Notes: generated from the sequence alone by a model not told the origin. A DNA stretch of 64,000 nt from Chrysomallon squamiferum (GCA_012295275.1 CM022676.1:10761086-10825085); one strand, 5' to 3'; positions 49,659 through 62,124 are shown, counted from the first letter of the stretch. A program made the numbers and translations.

Positions 49659-49720
49659 CTACACTAAAGTTTTCTTTGCTAACAATGTTTGGTCTGCAAC
49701 TGGACTTGGATGTTCGGTAA
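49659..49720 (-). CDS. M3 candidate last exon: short cytoplasmic tail
   Basis: After TCTTTACAG the phase-1 frame reads VTEHPSPVADQTLLAKKTLV then TAG. It is reached only if the TAG in the preceding exon is not used. It has no Tyr-based signalling motif. Confidence 0.4.
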
Positions 49721-50042
49721 CTGTAAAGATAACAACAATCAGAATCTGATAAAGAAAACGTTACAACATTTAGTAGTGTACTGAGAAAAATACTGAACTG
49801 TTAAAAAAACAGCAACAACCACAACTAGTACTGCTTCTACATATGTTGTTACAACTAGTAGTACAAATACTAATACTACAACATAATTTTAAGTAATATT
49901 TGTGAAAGATTAGATCGGATATTTTGTGGTTTTTTGCCATTATGCTTAAAGGTAAGAATCTTCAGGTATAGATTATTATAATTGAGGGGTTCACAATGGA
50001 GGAAAATAACCTACAAGACAATTCTGTTATTGTTTAGTTTAC

Positions 50043-50201
50043 CACAGTTTGCAGATTGTTTAAGAAAATACAAGATTTGTTTGAAAATGGTCCACGTCTT
50101 CTAAGAAAAAAACACTATGACAACAATGACAGTCACAGAACCAAGAGCTCCGCCTACAGCTGCACCAAGTGCAGAACTAGTACTACTGTGTTCTTCTGAA
50201 G
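50043..50201 (-). CDS. M3 exon: transmembrane segment, followed by TAG
   Basis: Acceptor TATTACAG. The frame gives TSEEHSSTSSALGAAVGG, then a strongly hydrophobic segment (GSVTVIVVIVFF) and TAG at 50103-50101. Without the stop it stays open to the donor at 50043 and the exon is 159 nt, phase 1-1. A 7-T run lies immediately before the stop. A natural tail-less TM protein and a nonsense mutation are both possible. Confidence 0.6.
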
Positions 50202-50961
50202 CTGTAATAGATAAATAACATACATATAACATTTTGTCCTTCTAAAGCTGTCATAGATAAATAACATAACTAATTACATTTTGTTCTTCTGTAAACTGAA
50301 TAATGTATCCAGTAACATTTTGGGTTTTTTAGAACTCTACTTTGTAATTAAATACCATACAAATATTTCTTTCTTCATGAACTGTTATTAATAATTAAAT
50401 ATAAGCAACAATATTATAAAACTGTAATTACTAATTAAATATAAAGAGTTACATATTATTATTATATAACTTTAATTTATTAGTATAAAAATATTATTTA
50501 TAATGTGTAACATAGATTTTTGTTTGTTAAGACAATTTCTTATTTTAGTTGAAAAATCAGATTAGATTCAAGCCTGCAGAAAGAATGATGATGAAAGTAA
50601 TATGGACCTGACTGAAATGATTTGATGATCACTTTGAAATGTTTGCACTGAATTTCAAGCAAACAAATACATAAATAAATAAATAAATATACCAGTTAGC
50701 AGTACCAAATCACTTCTGTACAAAAAATCTAAATCATAGTTAACATCAAAATGTTACAAATCATACATCTCAAATAAACAATATTTGTTAAGTGCTGGTT
50801 TCTTTCAGACTTGTTACAAAAACCATATGCATGCACATACATACACATATGTACACACACATATACAAACACGTAACACACACACACACACACATTACAT
50901 TTGAGACTACTGCTTCATTTTACACAGGGTGAAATTTAGAACAAAAAAAAAAGGTAATTAC

Positions 50962-51300
50962 TTAGTATATGTAGTTTAATTTTGTTACTTGAGCTGACTG
51001 CAGGGATACTTTGGTTAATCATCAAGTCATTTTCAGCAGCACAGAAAACTTTCTTCCCATCATGTTCTTTGCTGGCTGTGTACGTCACACTTAATGTTGT
51101 CAGTCTGTCAGTAGTAGTGGGAGATCCAGTGATGCTGACAGGAAGCTTGTTACTGTCTAAGTACCACAAGATCTGTGAAACAGTCGGTGCTGGTTTGGCT
51201 CCCTGTACAACACAGGTAAAAACAGCAGAGTCTCCCTCAGTGATGTTAAATGAGTTTGGTTTTTTTCGAGAAATGTTCATTTTCACAGAATTAACTGGAG
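50962..51300 (-). CDS. M3 exon: second Ig domain (open)
   Basis: This 339-nt exon, phase 1-1, lies between CTTTTCCAG and ACTAA|GTAATT. It encodes TPVNSVKMNISRKKPNS, AVFTCVVQGAKPAP, QILWYLD and KVFCAAEND. It is the closest pair with M1 in the window. It lacks the long A run of M1. Confidence 0.85.
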
Positions 51301-52202
51301 CTGGAAAAGGAAGATAAAGAAAATTCACTGTGCTATTCCTTATGATGTAATCAAACCATAAAACACAGATATTTATTAAGTTTGTTTAATTTATGCTGAA
51401 TATATATGAACAATGCGCAAACTATATTATTATGAACTTATTACTGCACAATTTAATAGTTCAAATCAGTTAAAAAATAATTTAATTTATTTTTAAAATA
51501 TATATAAAAATAAAATGTAATAAAATAAAATAAAAAAATCTGTTTCAATGAAGTAAATATATGTTACAAAATGGGCAACGTATTACATTTTGCAGATTTA
51601 AGTGGTATTTAAGACAACTTTAGGAAAAAATAGCACTATATATATATTTATATTTATTTATTTATTTTTATTGTTAAAACAATTGGGATGTAAAATTATT
51701 CCAGGATTGTAAACTGTACCTCTGTTTTAGAAGCATTTCTGAGTGTAACAAATGTTGCCTCCTATACATTACATATTATAGTTTTTATTTAATTTTTTTT
51801 AATTTATTTTTTTTTATATTACACTATAAATTTGAATACACTTTCCTAGAATTATTCATTTTAGATTTCAATTTAACATATTTCTTATATGCAAATGTGA
51901 AGCCATTTTCTGTGTAAAATTCTAATCCCTAATTTACTATGATTAGCTTCTTGTTTAGACAAGTGTCTTTTTATTTAAATTAAAATTTAGTTTTTGTTCA
52001 TGTATGTTTTTTTGTTTGTTGTTTCATTTTCTTATTTTTTTAAATCAATTATTTAAAAAAAAAAAAAAAATGATTTTATTGTAATGATTTTCATTTTCAT
52101 TACATCATGATTTCTGTGTTGTATTTTTGGTTTTAGGCTTATTCAACACAATATGCAAATATTATTATGTATACCTGGCAATATCTATTAGATGCAGACT
52201 GT

Positions 52203-52822
52203 AAAATCTTTCATTCCTATAAGATGTCTCAAGTTTATAATAGTTGTAATATGTGGTACAGTTCTTTTTTGCACATTTTTACAGTCATTCGTTTTTTAGC
52301 TGCTTTTTTGTTTCAGCTGACTTTTCCCAGTTCCATTTTTCCCAGTGCCATCTACCTAACAGTAAACTGTATTAAACTGGTAAGATACAGTTTTTGGAGG
52401 TCAAAACATAGTGTGAAATATATTACAATATATACAACATTTGATTATACTCTAGTTAATGACATGAATTGGTGTACCAGACAAAAACACAGAGAGAATT
52501 TGGAAAAAGGATAAAATCTTTCATTCCTATAAGATGTCTCAAGTTTATAATAGTTGTAATATGTGGTACAGTTCTTTTTTGCACATTTTTACAGTCATTC
52601 GTTTTTTAGCTGCTTTTTTGTTTCAGCTGACTTTTCCCAGTTCCATTTTTCCCAGTGCCATCTACCTAACAGTAAACTGTATTAAACTGGTAAGATACAG
52701 TTTTTGGAGGTCAAAACATAGTGTGAAATATATTACAATATATACAACATTTGATTATACTCTAGTTAATGACATGAATTGGTGTACCAGACAAAAACAC
52801 AGAGAGAATTTGGAAAAAGGAT
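52203..52822. repeat. 310-bp tandem duplication, apparently identical copies
   Basis: 52203-52512 and 52513-52822 read the same throughout. M1 has a single diverged copy at about 27350-27780. The event is recent or an assembly artefact. The matching open frames in both copies are not considered genes. Confidence 0.95.
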
Positions 52823-53282
52823 AACGTATGACACAAAACACCATTTATTCTAGCTACTGACTAACTGGGGATTCTTCTCTGAGCTTTCAATGATGATTAC
52901 ATTCTTTTCTTTTTTTTCTTTTTTTTAAGGCTGTAATGTAAGTGAACCAAAACAACTAGGGGTTATTAAAGATTTGAAAGAAGAAAAAAGGCATTGTAAA
53001 ATTGAATGAGCTAGGCCACAGGAAGGTACAATTTAGAAAATAGCAATAACATTGAGTTTTATCAGAAGGTGTGGTTTCATCAAATGGCACATCTGCTGAA
53101 AACAGTAACCTGAACTTTACTATCATTAAACATGGTACAAAATGAAGAGAAACAAATACCAGCACCATATGTTACATGCATCATTCTTTAGTTTTGTTAT
53201 GACATTTTAAAACAAATATGTATAATACAAACTGGACATGGTTCTTAATACATATGGGGGCACAAATATGATTAAAATCAAA

Positions 53283-53284
<2 letters not shown>

Positions 53285-53333
<49 letters not shown>
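53285..53333. repeat. (CA)24 microsatellite
   Basis: Uninterrupted CA run. Confidence 0.95.
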
Positions 53334-53338
<5 letters not shown>

Positions 53339-53749
53339 CCCATAGAAATTAGATGCTAAACATGAAGTAGTGATTGATTTGACTTCATTTAGGTATGACC
53401 TAAACATTAATCTTAGAGTCCAAATTCCACTTTTGAAAAACAGAGAAAATAACAAATCTCTGGAACTATTTCACTAACTTCAATGATGTTGATCTCTATC
53501 TTTTAGATCAGATTAAAACTCCCTTATGATTAACACTCTTGACATTTATATATAATAAATTAATACCTTGATATTTAAAATTAAAATATAAAAAATATTT
53601 TATCTTTGCTCATTTTACAGTTCTACATATTTTCATTTTATATACATCTTGCTATAACATACAGCATAATTCTTTAATGGAATTATTACTGTATAAAAAA
53701 CACAAAAAATGGTAGCATTGCTTCATCAAATTAATAACAAATAACTTAC

Positions 53750-54054
53750 TGGAAATTTCTAAAGAAATATTCTTGCTAACACTTCTATCATATGTACATG
53801 TCCAAACAGCTTCATCTTCAATATTGAGACTGTTTAGTGTCAGATTGAAGAGTTTAGAAGTTCCTGTGTCACCAGCACATTTACAAGAGTAACTAGTAAC
53901 AGCACTGTCTTCCGCACAGTTTTGTAAGACTGAACATACAATGTCTTATTCCTCACAAATGATACAGGTAAAGTGATGCTGTCTGATACAGAACACTGGA
54001 ATGTGTGGCTTTGATTGTAAACACCTTTGTCAAAACCCGTTAAGCTCACCACAC
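53750..54054 (-). pseudogene. M3 exon: first Ig-like domain with 1-nt deletion
   Basis: It lies between TTTTGCAG and TTCCA|GTAAGT, 305 nt. Before the break it reads VVSLTGFDKGVYNQSHTFQC and SFVRNK. After it, in another frame, it reads VCSVLQNC, YSCKCAG, FNLTLNSLN and VWTCTYD, the counterparts of the M1 Cys-rich domain. The break is near 53938-53944. Confidence 0.75.
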
Positions 54055-56034
54055 CTGCAAAAATATGTATAATACAGTTGTTTCAGTTTATTGTTGTTGT
54101 TTTTTCATTCATTTGTTTTTCATTCTGTTCAATCAATTATATTTAAAACAAATTATTTCGATATCAGAAAAAAATGGCTAATACTGACATTTATTTTTAA
54201 CCACAAACATTTCAGTTAATTATATTTTTTCCCTCTGAACTTAAATATTTGGAAGCTTTTGGACATTTTCTAATTGTTTCTTTTCTATTTATTTATTTTT
54301 GTTTGTTTGTTATGTAGATCTTTGAAAAACGTGAAGCAGCAAACATCAGTAAAAATGAGAATTGGTGTATACTTGTTTACTCTGTATGTGGAAAAAACAC
54401 CACAAATATTATTATCCAAAGTCCCAGTAATCAAAATAATAATATATTTTTAATTACTTCTAAAATCAGTCTTCTGTTATGGAGTAAATCAACCTTGAAA
54501 TTCAGAAATTTTGACAATTTATATAAATATACCAGAAAACAAAAATGTATTATACTCCTACTTTGTTAAAGCAATATGTCAGACAACATCAGACTTAGAG
54601 ATGGATATATTATGTAATATCATTAGATTATGCTGAATTATCACTGGATTGATAACTTGAACACCGTCTATAGATAGCTTGGTATTATATGACAAGTCAA
54701 AAGAAAGGACCAAAAAAATATGTGCCCATATTACTAGTATCCATTGACTACAATCTTAAATTTTACTTTCACTGGGTCATTATTTCAGCAAGTAAGGCCT
54801 TTTGAAATTTCACATTTGAGCTAAAATTGGCATGCCATCTATCTGTAGAAACCTTATCTACAATAATTTTTAGGTAATGCAACATTCAACCAAAACATTC
54901 ATACTTGAACTTTTGAAGCAGAGATCCTTAATGGACTGTTTGTGCTATCAGTACATTATGCTTCACACTTGTTATTGCTTAAAATTCTAAATTCATTCAA
55001 AATCAAATTGTTCTTTTTGATTCATTCTAGCTTCTACTGCCACTGAAACTTAATAAAGACTGCCAAACTATTAAGCTAGACAAAAAGAATGAGTGGGAGT
55101 AATATCATTCCACAAGAGTATATCTATATGTCAACTGTATTTATAATAAAAAAAATGTATTCTATTTTGTAAAATTCACTGGATTCCAAGTTAAATTCTA
55201 CAGTGTAAGTAATGGTAGAAAGTAAATCCAAAGTGAATTTCTGTTTTGAAAATACAGTGCTAACTATAACTTTAGATTTTTTTATCCTGATTTCAGTGAT
55301 CACAATTTTAATGTTTTCAGTCAAAATCTTCCATGATGTTTAAGTTTTAATATTTAATTTGTTCTGTCATTTGCACACTATTATCATTTTCAACAAATTT
55401 GGATTTTTTAAGGGCTCATTCTGAAACAATACTCTTTCTGACAGAGCTCATCATCTGAATCAGCTGAGTTATAACTTTCCATTTATTGGGTGATCTGACA
55501 TTAATATTGAATACCTCACTGAGAGCACAAATTAATTTGGCAACATTTGAATGATGAACAACTCATGTGTCACCTGTCCAGAGTTAATTTGAACGTCTAA
55601 CAACAATCACACATGCATGGGCAATGATAGATTTTGCAGTGACGATCAAATGTTTGGTATAGTGGACTTAGTATATATCCCATAAGAAATGAAAACATAT
55701 CAACACAATGTAATTTTGGAATACATCAGAGGCCCATGACTGACATAGCCGAGGTATTCCCAGTACTTTCAGACTGCTTGACAGTCGGGAGAAGTGGTCA
55801 CTGTTATATCCTCAGGGTTGAGCTGTGATGAATAATAATAAAAAAAAGTTGCCAATCTCTTTCAAACATTAGTTATTTGCATTTTGACATATAATACAAT
55901 ACTTGGAAATTTTCACTAGCCAGACAGGCAACACGTTTATATGATTTTTGATTTGTCTGATGCTTTAGTAATTGGGTGACCACCAAGTGCAATAAAGTCT
56001 ATCTGGGGACTACTGTTTTATACCAAATGCATCT

Positions 56035-58773
56035 GGGTCATTCCATGTCAAAGCACCCCCTCCCTCCCCGAAAAAAAAAGTTAAACCCGACCGACTCGAA
56101 TTTTTATGAAACTTTGGTATACTTGTTGACTGGGATCCCACAGCACCAAATCTGAAATTTGAGCCCAATCGGACCAGTGTTGTGGGAGATATGGCCCACC
56201 GAATTTTGAGGTTTTTGGCAAAAATGGGCGTGACCACCAACCTTTGAACCCTCATATCTCAGGAACTACTGTACCAATCTTCATAAAAAGGCAATTCGTA
56301 TTGTTGAAAAGGCAATATGACAAGGATTCAAATTTGGGGGTTACTGACCTTTTGACCTTTGTTATGATCTTGAAATTGACCGTGTGGATCACGTGACCTT
56401 GAGATAACCTTTAATCTCCCACATGTTAAGTAAAACATATAAAAGTTTCCTGGGTGTAATATTTTTTGTTTAGCCGCAATCTAGATTTAAAAAATGCACG
56501 TCCATGAAAATAAGACCTTTACAGCCATTAACATCTGTTTAACTAAAACCTGAATGATCAATTCTGGATGCTAGGAATCACCATCTCTATTGATCACCGA
56601 GTAAGACATTGTAGGCCTACATGTATGCATTAAGTTCACATACATTTGTGAGAACTAGGTGTTTCTGATGCTTAACCTTCTCACCATCTTTGTTTCAAAT
56701 GCTCACTGTATCCTTCATTCCCGGACACATTCTACTGTTCTCGTCACTTTTATAAAATTGGACCATTTCCTCCTTCAATTCATTTGACAGAACTTCCCCT
56801 TGTATCTTATCACAGAGGGATAGAATCCCTTTCTCTTTCTTCACCGCACGGCTTTTTTTCACAAGGTAATTCGTTGTTTGAAATTCATTCATTGTCCTTT
56901 CAATGGTAAAGGGTGACAAAATCAAAATTTGCACATGCTCTGGGTAGGATTCAGACATTAAGATGACGTTTTAATGTTACTGTAGCTGATGCTATTTTTT
57001 TTTCTGTCCTTTTATTCGTTTACTGGAACGTGCTAGTGAATGGAGTTTGACAGGAGTTTCGCCTAAACTCGACAGGATAGAATTCAAATCAAAGTCCTTT
57101 TCTGGGAAAACAACAACCGGCGGTTTGTCTGGCAAGTTATCATCAAATTCTCCCATAGTAAAACCACCCATACTAAAGCCATCCTCTGCAGGGGTTTGGA
57201 CCTTTGATTTCTGAAGGCTAATCAGACAGTCACAGCACAACTTGTCTCCTGGCACTAGCGTCTTTGGAGGATTTTCTAAGAATTTGTAAGTGCCCATGCA
57301 AACAATTCTTAAAGATGTAGTGCGTGCTTGCTTAGGATGGCAATTAAGGGGATCACAACACTTTTTCCGCAAAGTAGAAAACTTGAAAAGTTGTTGTTCA
57401 TGATGTGAACAGATACTCTTGATGTCCCGTGTTTTGATACTACTTCAGAGTGAGAAGTTCGACTTCCTGTTTTCCATACACTTCGCAACAACTCCTTTTT
57501 TGTATGATGGTGTTGATAACACATATTTTCAGGAGAGTTAAAGCTGCAGTTAGCTATGGAAGACATAAGGATTTTCAGTATTGGCCTGCATCTTCAATTC
57601 AATAGGACAAAGTCAGTGCTTTGCTAAATATCAAATCAAATCCTGAAACCCTTTCAGTAAAGTTAAGCAGGTCATAAAATGGCAGCAGAGTGCATGTGTT
57701 ATTGCCAAAGGCCCACAAGTCTTGGGCGTTTAGGTCAAACTTTTCAAGTATAAATCACAGTTTATCAAGGTGAAAGTAGACCTTGTTCATACTCTGTGTC
57801 GAAGACTGGGTTTACAAATACATTATACAGTACATCACTTGATGAAGTCTTATTTCAGACTGGGCTATACTGTAGTTGACAGAAATCTTGTTCAAAACCA
57901 ATGGCAAGGCCAAATGACATGATAAAATGACTTAATAGGTTTTATGAAGAAAACATAATGCTTACATATCAACATCTGTCATTGTGTCCAACTTGAAAGC
58001 TTCAAATTGTCAAAGAAATTTGAAGAAACTTTTTGTCTTAAACTTCTAATTGCCATGTGCTCAATGGGGATTGCACCAGGGCATCTAAAGGAGTTCCCAA
58101 CCTGCCTGAAGCATCACTTCTTGTTAACCCTTTGAGCCCGATTGTGTAGAACATGTCATGCCATTCGGCATCTTTTCATATCCTTCAGGCATTCCTTCAG
58201 ACATGTTAGGTGGGTTTTAACTCCAAAGATGAATTTTTGGTCTCAGAGAAGTGTATACATGTAGTGTATGTACATTGTAATGCATTGTATCAATCATCCA
58301 TGCAGGTATGCATTTTTAAAATCTATATTATGGCTAAACAAACAACATTACAACCAGGAAACTTTTATATGTTTTAGTTAACATGTGGGAGATTAAATTT
58401 CAATAAAGGTCATCTCAATGTCACGTGATCCACACAGTCAATTTCAAGATCATAACAGAGGTCAGTGTACCCCAGCATTCCGAACAATAATGGCAGATTT
58501 GGAATCCTTGTCATATTGCCTTTTCAACAATACCAATTGAATGACGATTGGTACAGTAGTTCCTGAGATATGAGAGTTCAAAGGTTGGTGGTCACGCCCA
58601 TTTTTGCCAGAAATCTCAAAATTCGGTGGGCCATATCTCCCACATCACCGATTCCATTGGCCTGTAATTTCAGATTTGGTGCTGTGGGATCCCAGTCAAC
58701 AAGTATACCAAGTTTTATAAAAATTTGAGACGGTCGGGTTTAACCCACTGGGTGATTTGACACGGAATGACCG
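56035..58773. mobile_element. 2.7-kb DNA transposon with ~450-bp terminal inverted repeats (TSD ATCT)
   Basis: The left end GGGTCATTCCATGTCAAAG is inverted at the right end (TTTGACACGGAATGACC). The inverted repeats extend about 450 bp each (to about 56490 and from about 58320). They share text such as GACTGGGATCCCACAGCACC and its complement. Target duplication ATCT flanks it (56031-56034 and 58774-58777). The M1 intron shows the matching site without insertion. Interior minus-strand coding remnants are described separately. A shorter relative lies at 39053-40418. Confidence 0.85.
56695..57566 (-). pseudogene. Transposon-borne protein remnant (Cys-rich N terminus, SRMCPGxKD motif)
   Basis: Three overlapping or adjacent minus-strand frames read in sequence. 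57566-57309 contains SIANCSFNSPENMC. 57372-56992 contains CCDPLNCHPKQ and GDKLCCDCLISLQ, a possible zinc-binding Cys/His set. 56958-56695 contains SESYPEHVQILILSPFTIER and NSRMCPGMKDTVSI, then TGA followed by open NKDGEKVKHQKHL. I recall this order of motifs from uncharacterised multi-copy proteins of other invertebrates (from memory, not searched). Frames are broken, so this copy is not functional. A role in transposition is inferred from its place between inverted repeats. Confidence 0.55.
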
Positions 58774-58848
58774 ATCTCTTAATGACAATGTCAGATGTAA
58801 GATCACTAATCAAATCTGCTCTTATTCTGTATATATCGCAAGCAAACA

Positions 58849-58891
<43 letters not shown>
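58849..58891. repeat. (CA)21 microsatellite
   Basis: Uninterrupted CA run next to the transposon's right flank. M1 has a short CA-rich stretch at the same place. Confidence 0.95.
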
Positions 58892-58894
<3 letters not shown>

Positions 58895-60085
58895 TGCCAC
58901 CTTTAGACGTGCAAACAATTTATGACAACGATGGTTTCAGACGCCATCACTTTCAAGTATGTACGTGACAAAAGACATGCGTGTGCCGCTGCAGAAGGTC
59001 ACCCGACAGGTATGGTGCATTTTTTCATAGCTTGAGGAGGGATCCCTCACTCGCATTTCTGTTTAGTCATTATTTTTCCATAATTTCAACAAATATCATT
59101 TGAAATATTTTACTTCATCACAGTATTGGTTTTTTGACAGGCCATCTTTGATAAAAGGAGACTCAACAGACAAATGTACTGTTTCAAAATGATCGTCATG
59201 TGTCCAAAGTACGCTCAACTCAGACTATGAATCATGTATAAATTACAAATTATGCATTTCTCTCATAGTCTGCCAAATTTCAGGCTAGACCTAGTAAATT
59301 TTGGATACGAAAATGTGTGGTATTCTCAGCAAATGAATACAATATGGCCACAGCTGATGTCCTACAAGTTTGATTTTTCGTTTATTTTAGATGGCATAAC
59401 GCATATGATGCTTCTAAATGTATCAAGAACTCTATTTTCAGTTATAGTTCATGCACATTGGTTTGATTTTTATGAAATGTTACAACTATATAATGAAGGA
59501 ATAAGGCAGATTAACACTAATTAATGTTATTAATTAACTTGCAAAAATGAATGTTAGAACACACTTGAATATGTAACGGTCCCTACAATTCATCAGTGTT
59601 GAAAAATGATCTTTTTGTGTAGCAATTTAATTTCTATGGAGTTTTTGAGAATTACATAATTAAGGCATAAGATACATTTTTGCTAATTAGTTTGATTAAT
59701 TCATTAAAATTCATGAATATTAGCAAGTTGCTGAAAAATCCTGTACAGGTTTAGAACCAAAAGCTACATTTTGATATTTTATACATACATATATATTAGG
59801 TTAAAGCTTTATGAGATAGTCAGTGTTTATGTTGAAAATGACAATTTCTCCATAGATTATGAAATAAAAATACCCTCAACTTTGATTCTGATAAAAATTC
59901 TTAACTTTTTTCATATAAATGCTGTCAAAGAGATCTTGGTGTCATTTAAATATGCATTTTTTACTCCTAATCATGTATAATGCTTTAGGAGAAAAATGTT
60001 TTTGAAAATGTTGTCGCATACCTAGTAACAATACAATACATTATATACAGGGATTACTGATATGAAGAGTTAATTAATGGGAGTT

Positions 60086-60086
<1 letters not shown>

Positions 60087-60147
<61 letters not shown>
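60087..60147. repeat. (TAA)20 microsatellite
   Basis: Trinucleotide run in M3 intron 1. Confidence 0.95.
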
Positions 60148-60148
<1 letters not shown>

Positions 60149-60348
60149 TATTACTAGTACTACTAGTTCATATAGAAGTCATGGCAAAAACATAATAAAT
60201 ATTTATCGTAATTTGAATGATAATACAATTAATAGGTTAATACCGATAAAATAATGTGTTTTAAATGTGTAGGTGTATGCTGTACTTCTTGAACAGACTG
60301 TGTGCTGTCAGTAAAATAAACTAATATTTATCCGATTTTTAATAATAC

Positions 60349-60415
60349 CTGAAATATTTTCGAAATGGCTGAAGAATAATGCAAGTATCAAAAACAACTT
60401 CCCGAATCGCGACAT
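60349..60415 (-). CDS. M3 exon: signal peptide
   Basis: ATG at 60415-60413 opens MSRFGKLFLILALFFSHF, a signal peptide. The donor is TTTCAG|GTATTA, phase 1, 67 nt as in M1. Confidence 0.75.
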
Positions 60416-60641
60416 GACGCCACTAATTTTATGTAATTCTTCTCGTTCGCTGTATTTAATCGCACGAAACGTAAACACTTCGTCACAGAAAGCTGAATCT
60501 GACCGTTTAATGTAAGATACAGAATCCTTATTAAAGAACCATCAATCCTGCACATACAGAATTAACACCACAAATTCTGGCCTCTGTGATCTGCATTTGA
60601 GCGACACCAATTTAGTGACTAACACACTACTTTTTTCTTTT

Positions 60642-60709
60642 GCCGTGGGAGATAACTCTCTTGATACTATAATATTTATAACTTTGGCTATTCAAACGGA
60701 GTCGGAAAC
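60642..60709 (-). promoter_or_regulatory. Conserved 5' block upstream of M3
   Basis: The counterpart of 32844-32912: GTGGGAGATAACT then TTGATACTATAA, at a similar distance from the start codon. Function is inferred only. Confidence 0.35.
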
Positions 60710-60730
60710 ATATTTTGTATTTATCTATTT

Positions 60731-60761
<31 letters not shown>

Positions 60762-62120
60762 TTCATTGTAATTGCTGTAGTAATTTGTCAGGAAAGCACA
60801 AATCCAGATTCAGAAATATTACATTGTGTTGTTTCTAGTAAATCTCTGGGTACAAGTACTTTGAACAATGTTCAAATTAGTTGTTTGTCAAAAATACACC
60901 TATAAATAACTGCATGCAATGCATTAATTATTAACAAGTTTATTTAATTTGCAATTAAATAAAATCAAAGTGTTTGTTGCCGGCGTGTTTTGTCTGGTTG
61001 TTCTGCGAATTATATTCTTTACATGAATATTTTTATACAAAATAAGATATATATGTATATGTATATCGTTTTAATAACTGTTATACATACATGTGTGTGT
61101 GTGTCTGTGTGTGTGTGTCTGTGTGTGTGTTTGTGTGTGAAATCGTTTTCATTGCTCTTAAAGTAAAAAATCGCCACGCAGTATGATAATGAATATTTAT
61201 GAGAATGTGCGCTGTTAATAATGTGCGGTTCGAAGGAGGAAGACAATATTTTAAAAAGTTGTTTATGTATCTTGGATAACATAATTATTATACAGGTGCA
61301 TGTTCTAAACTTTGTAGCGACCATTAAAATTAATTCGCAATGATTTAGCGTTGCGGCTACAAATATCGTGAGTAGCAGCAAATTTCATAGGAACCGGATT
61401 GCGTCCCTTTGTAAACGTGACGGTCGTCGCTCCGAATTACATTTGTTTTGTTTAAGTACAAGACACGTGAACTGCTGACACCAAAAGTGTAAAATATTGG
61501 CATGGCAGCCAGTCTGTATAAACGGGTGGCGGGTGTTGCTGCCATTGCTGCCGTTGCTGACGAATAGCGGGCCTTAAGTGTGTAGTGAGACCTCTGATAC
61601 GTTGATGAAATCGATTATAAGTAGCGTTAGGCCCAGGATTATCGTTAGAAATGCAGTTAGAATGACCGGATTTAAATACCAATTTATATCTATACATTTT
61701 CTGTTTAAATATAGTAAAGGAGAGGCTTAATATTACAAAAAAAAAATTTTTAAAGTTAACTTTATTTATTTATTTATTTGTTTATTTATGTATTTTGTTA
61801 GATTGTTAAAAGAGGGTTTAGGCTAGGCTAGGCTAGGCTAGCCAGCATTAGTTTATTTCTAGAAACATTTAAGATAAAACATGTTTAAGGTTAGAGCAAG
61901 GTTAGTAAATTTCATAAAATAATTCATCTGCTCATACCCAGAACAATAATCCATTTCGTCATATATATTAAATGTGTCATTCAAGAAAACATAATATAAA
62001 TAATGATGGCTACACCAGTGCGATGAAAACTCATTTGGCTATTAACTTGGATTTAATTTTTCAAATATAAATTACGATTACTACATTATTTTACAAATAA
62101 AGTATTTTTTATCTAATAAC

Positions 62121-62124
<4 letters not shown>

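Larger units (their letters stand above)
51301..53749 (-). other. M3 intron 2
   Basis: Homologous in patches to M1 intron 2. It contains a perfect 310-bp tandem duplication (52203-52822) and (CA)24 at 53285-53333. No exon is seen. Confidence 0.65.
54055..60348 (-). other. M3 intron 1 with transposon insertions
   Basis: This 6.3-kb intron is about 3.1 kb longer than in M1. The 2.7-kb transposon at 56035-58773 accounts for most of the excess. A further roughly 1.1-kb segment (about 58957-60068), also absent from M1, contains a 96-codon frame (59234-59524) that I do not recognise. Confidence 0.6.
49659..60415 (-). pseudogene. Gene M3: paralogue of M1 with transmembrane exon, frameshifted
   Basis: Minus-strand exons are signal 60415-60349, Ig-like 1 54054-53750, Ig2 51300-50962, TM 50201-50043 and tail 49720-49659. 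Ig-like 1 is 305 nt where M1 has 306. The frame of its first part and the frame of its last part are each homologous to M1, but they are offset near 53938-53944. Translation therefore stops at 53842-53840. The TM exon encodes SEEHSSTSSALGAAVGG and GSVTVIVVIVFFS, then TAG at 50103-50101. The exon continues open to a donor (CTGTG|GTAAAC) in the same phase as a last exon, VTEHPSPVADQTLLAKK and stop. No GPI cassette is seen. As sequenced the gene makes no full receptor; an error in one or two bases is the alternative. Confidence 0.65.

Noticed and set aside
52167-52824. Two identical open frames of about 96-115 codons
   Set aside because: They are copies within a 310-bp tandem duplication in an intron. 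The homologous M1 sequence is not open in the same way.
61357-61697. Overlapping minus-strand frames in a GC-richer patch
   Set aside because: No recognisable domain, no paralogue in the M1 5' flank, and frames contradict each other.
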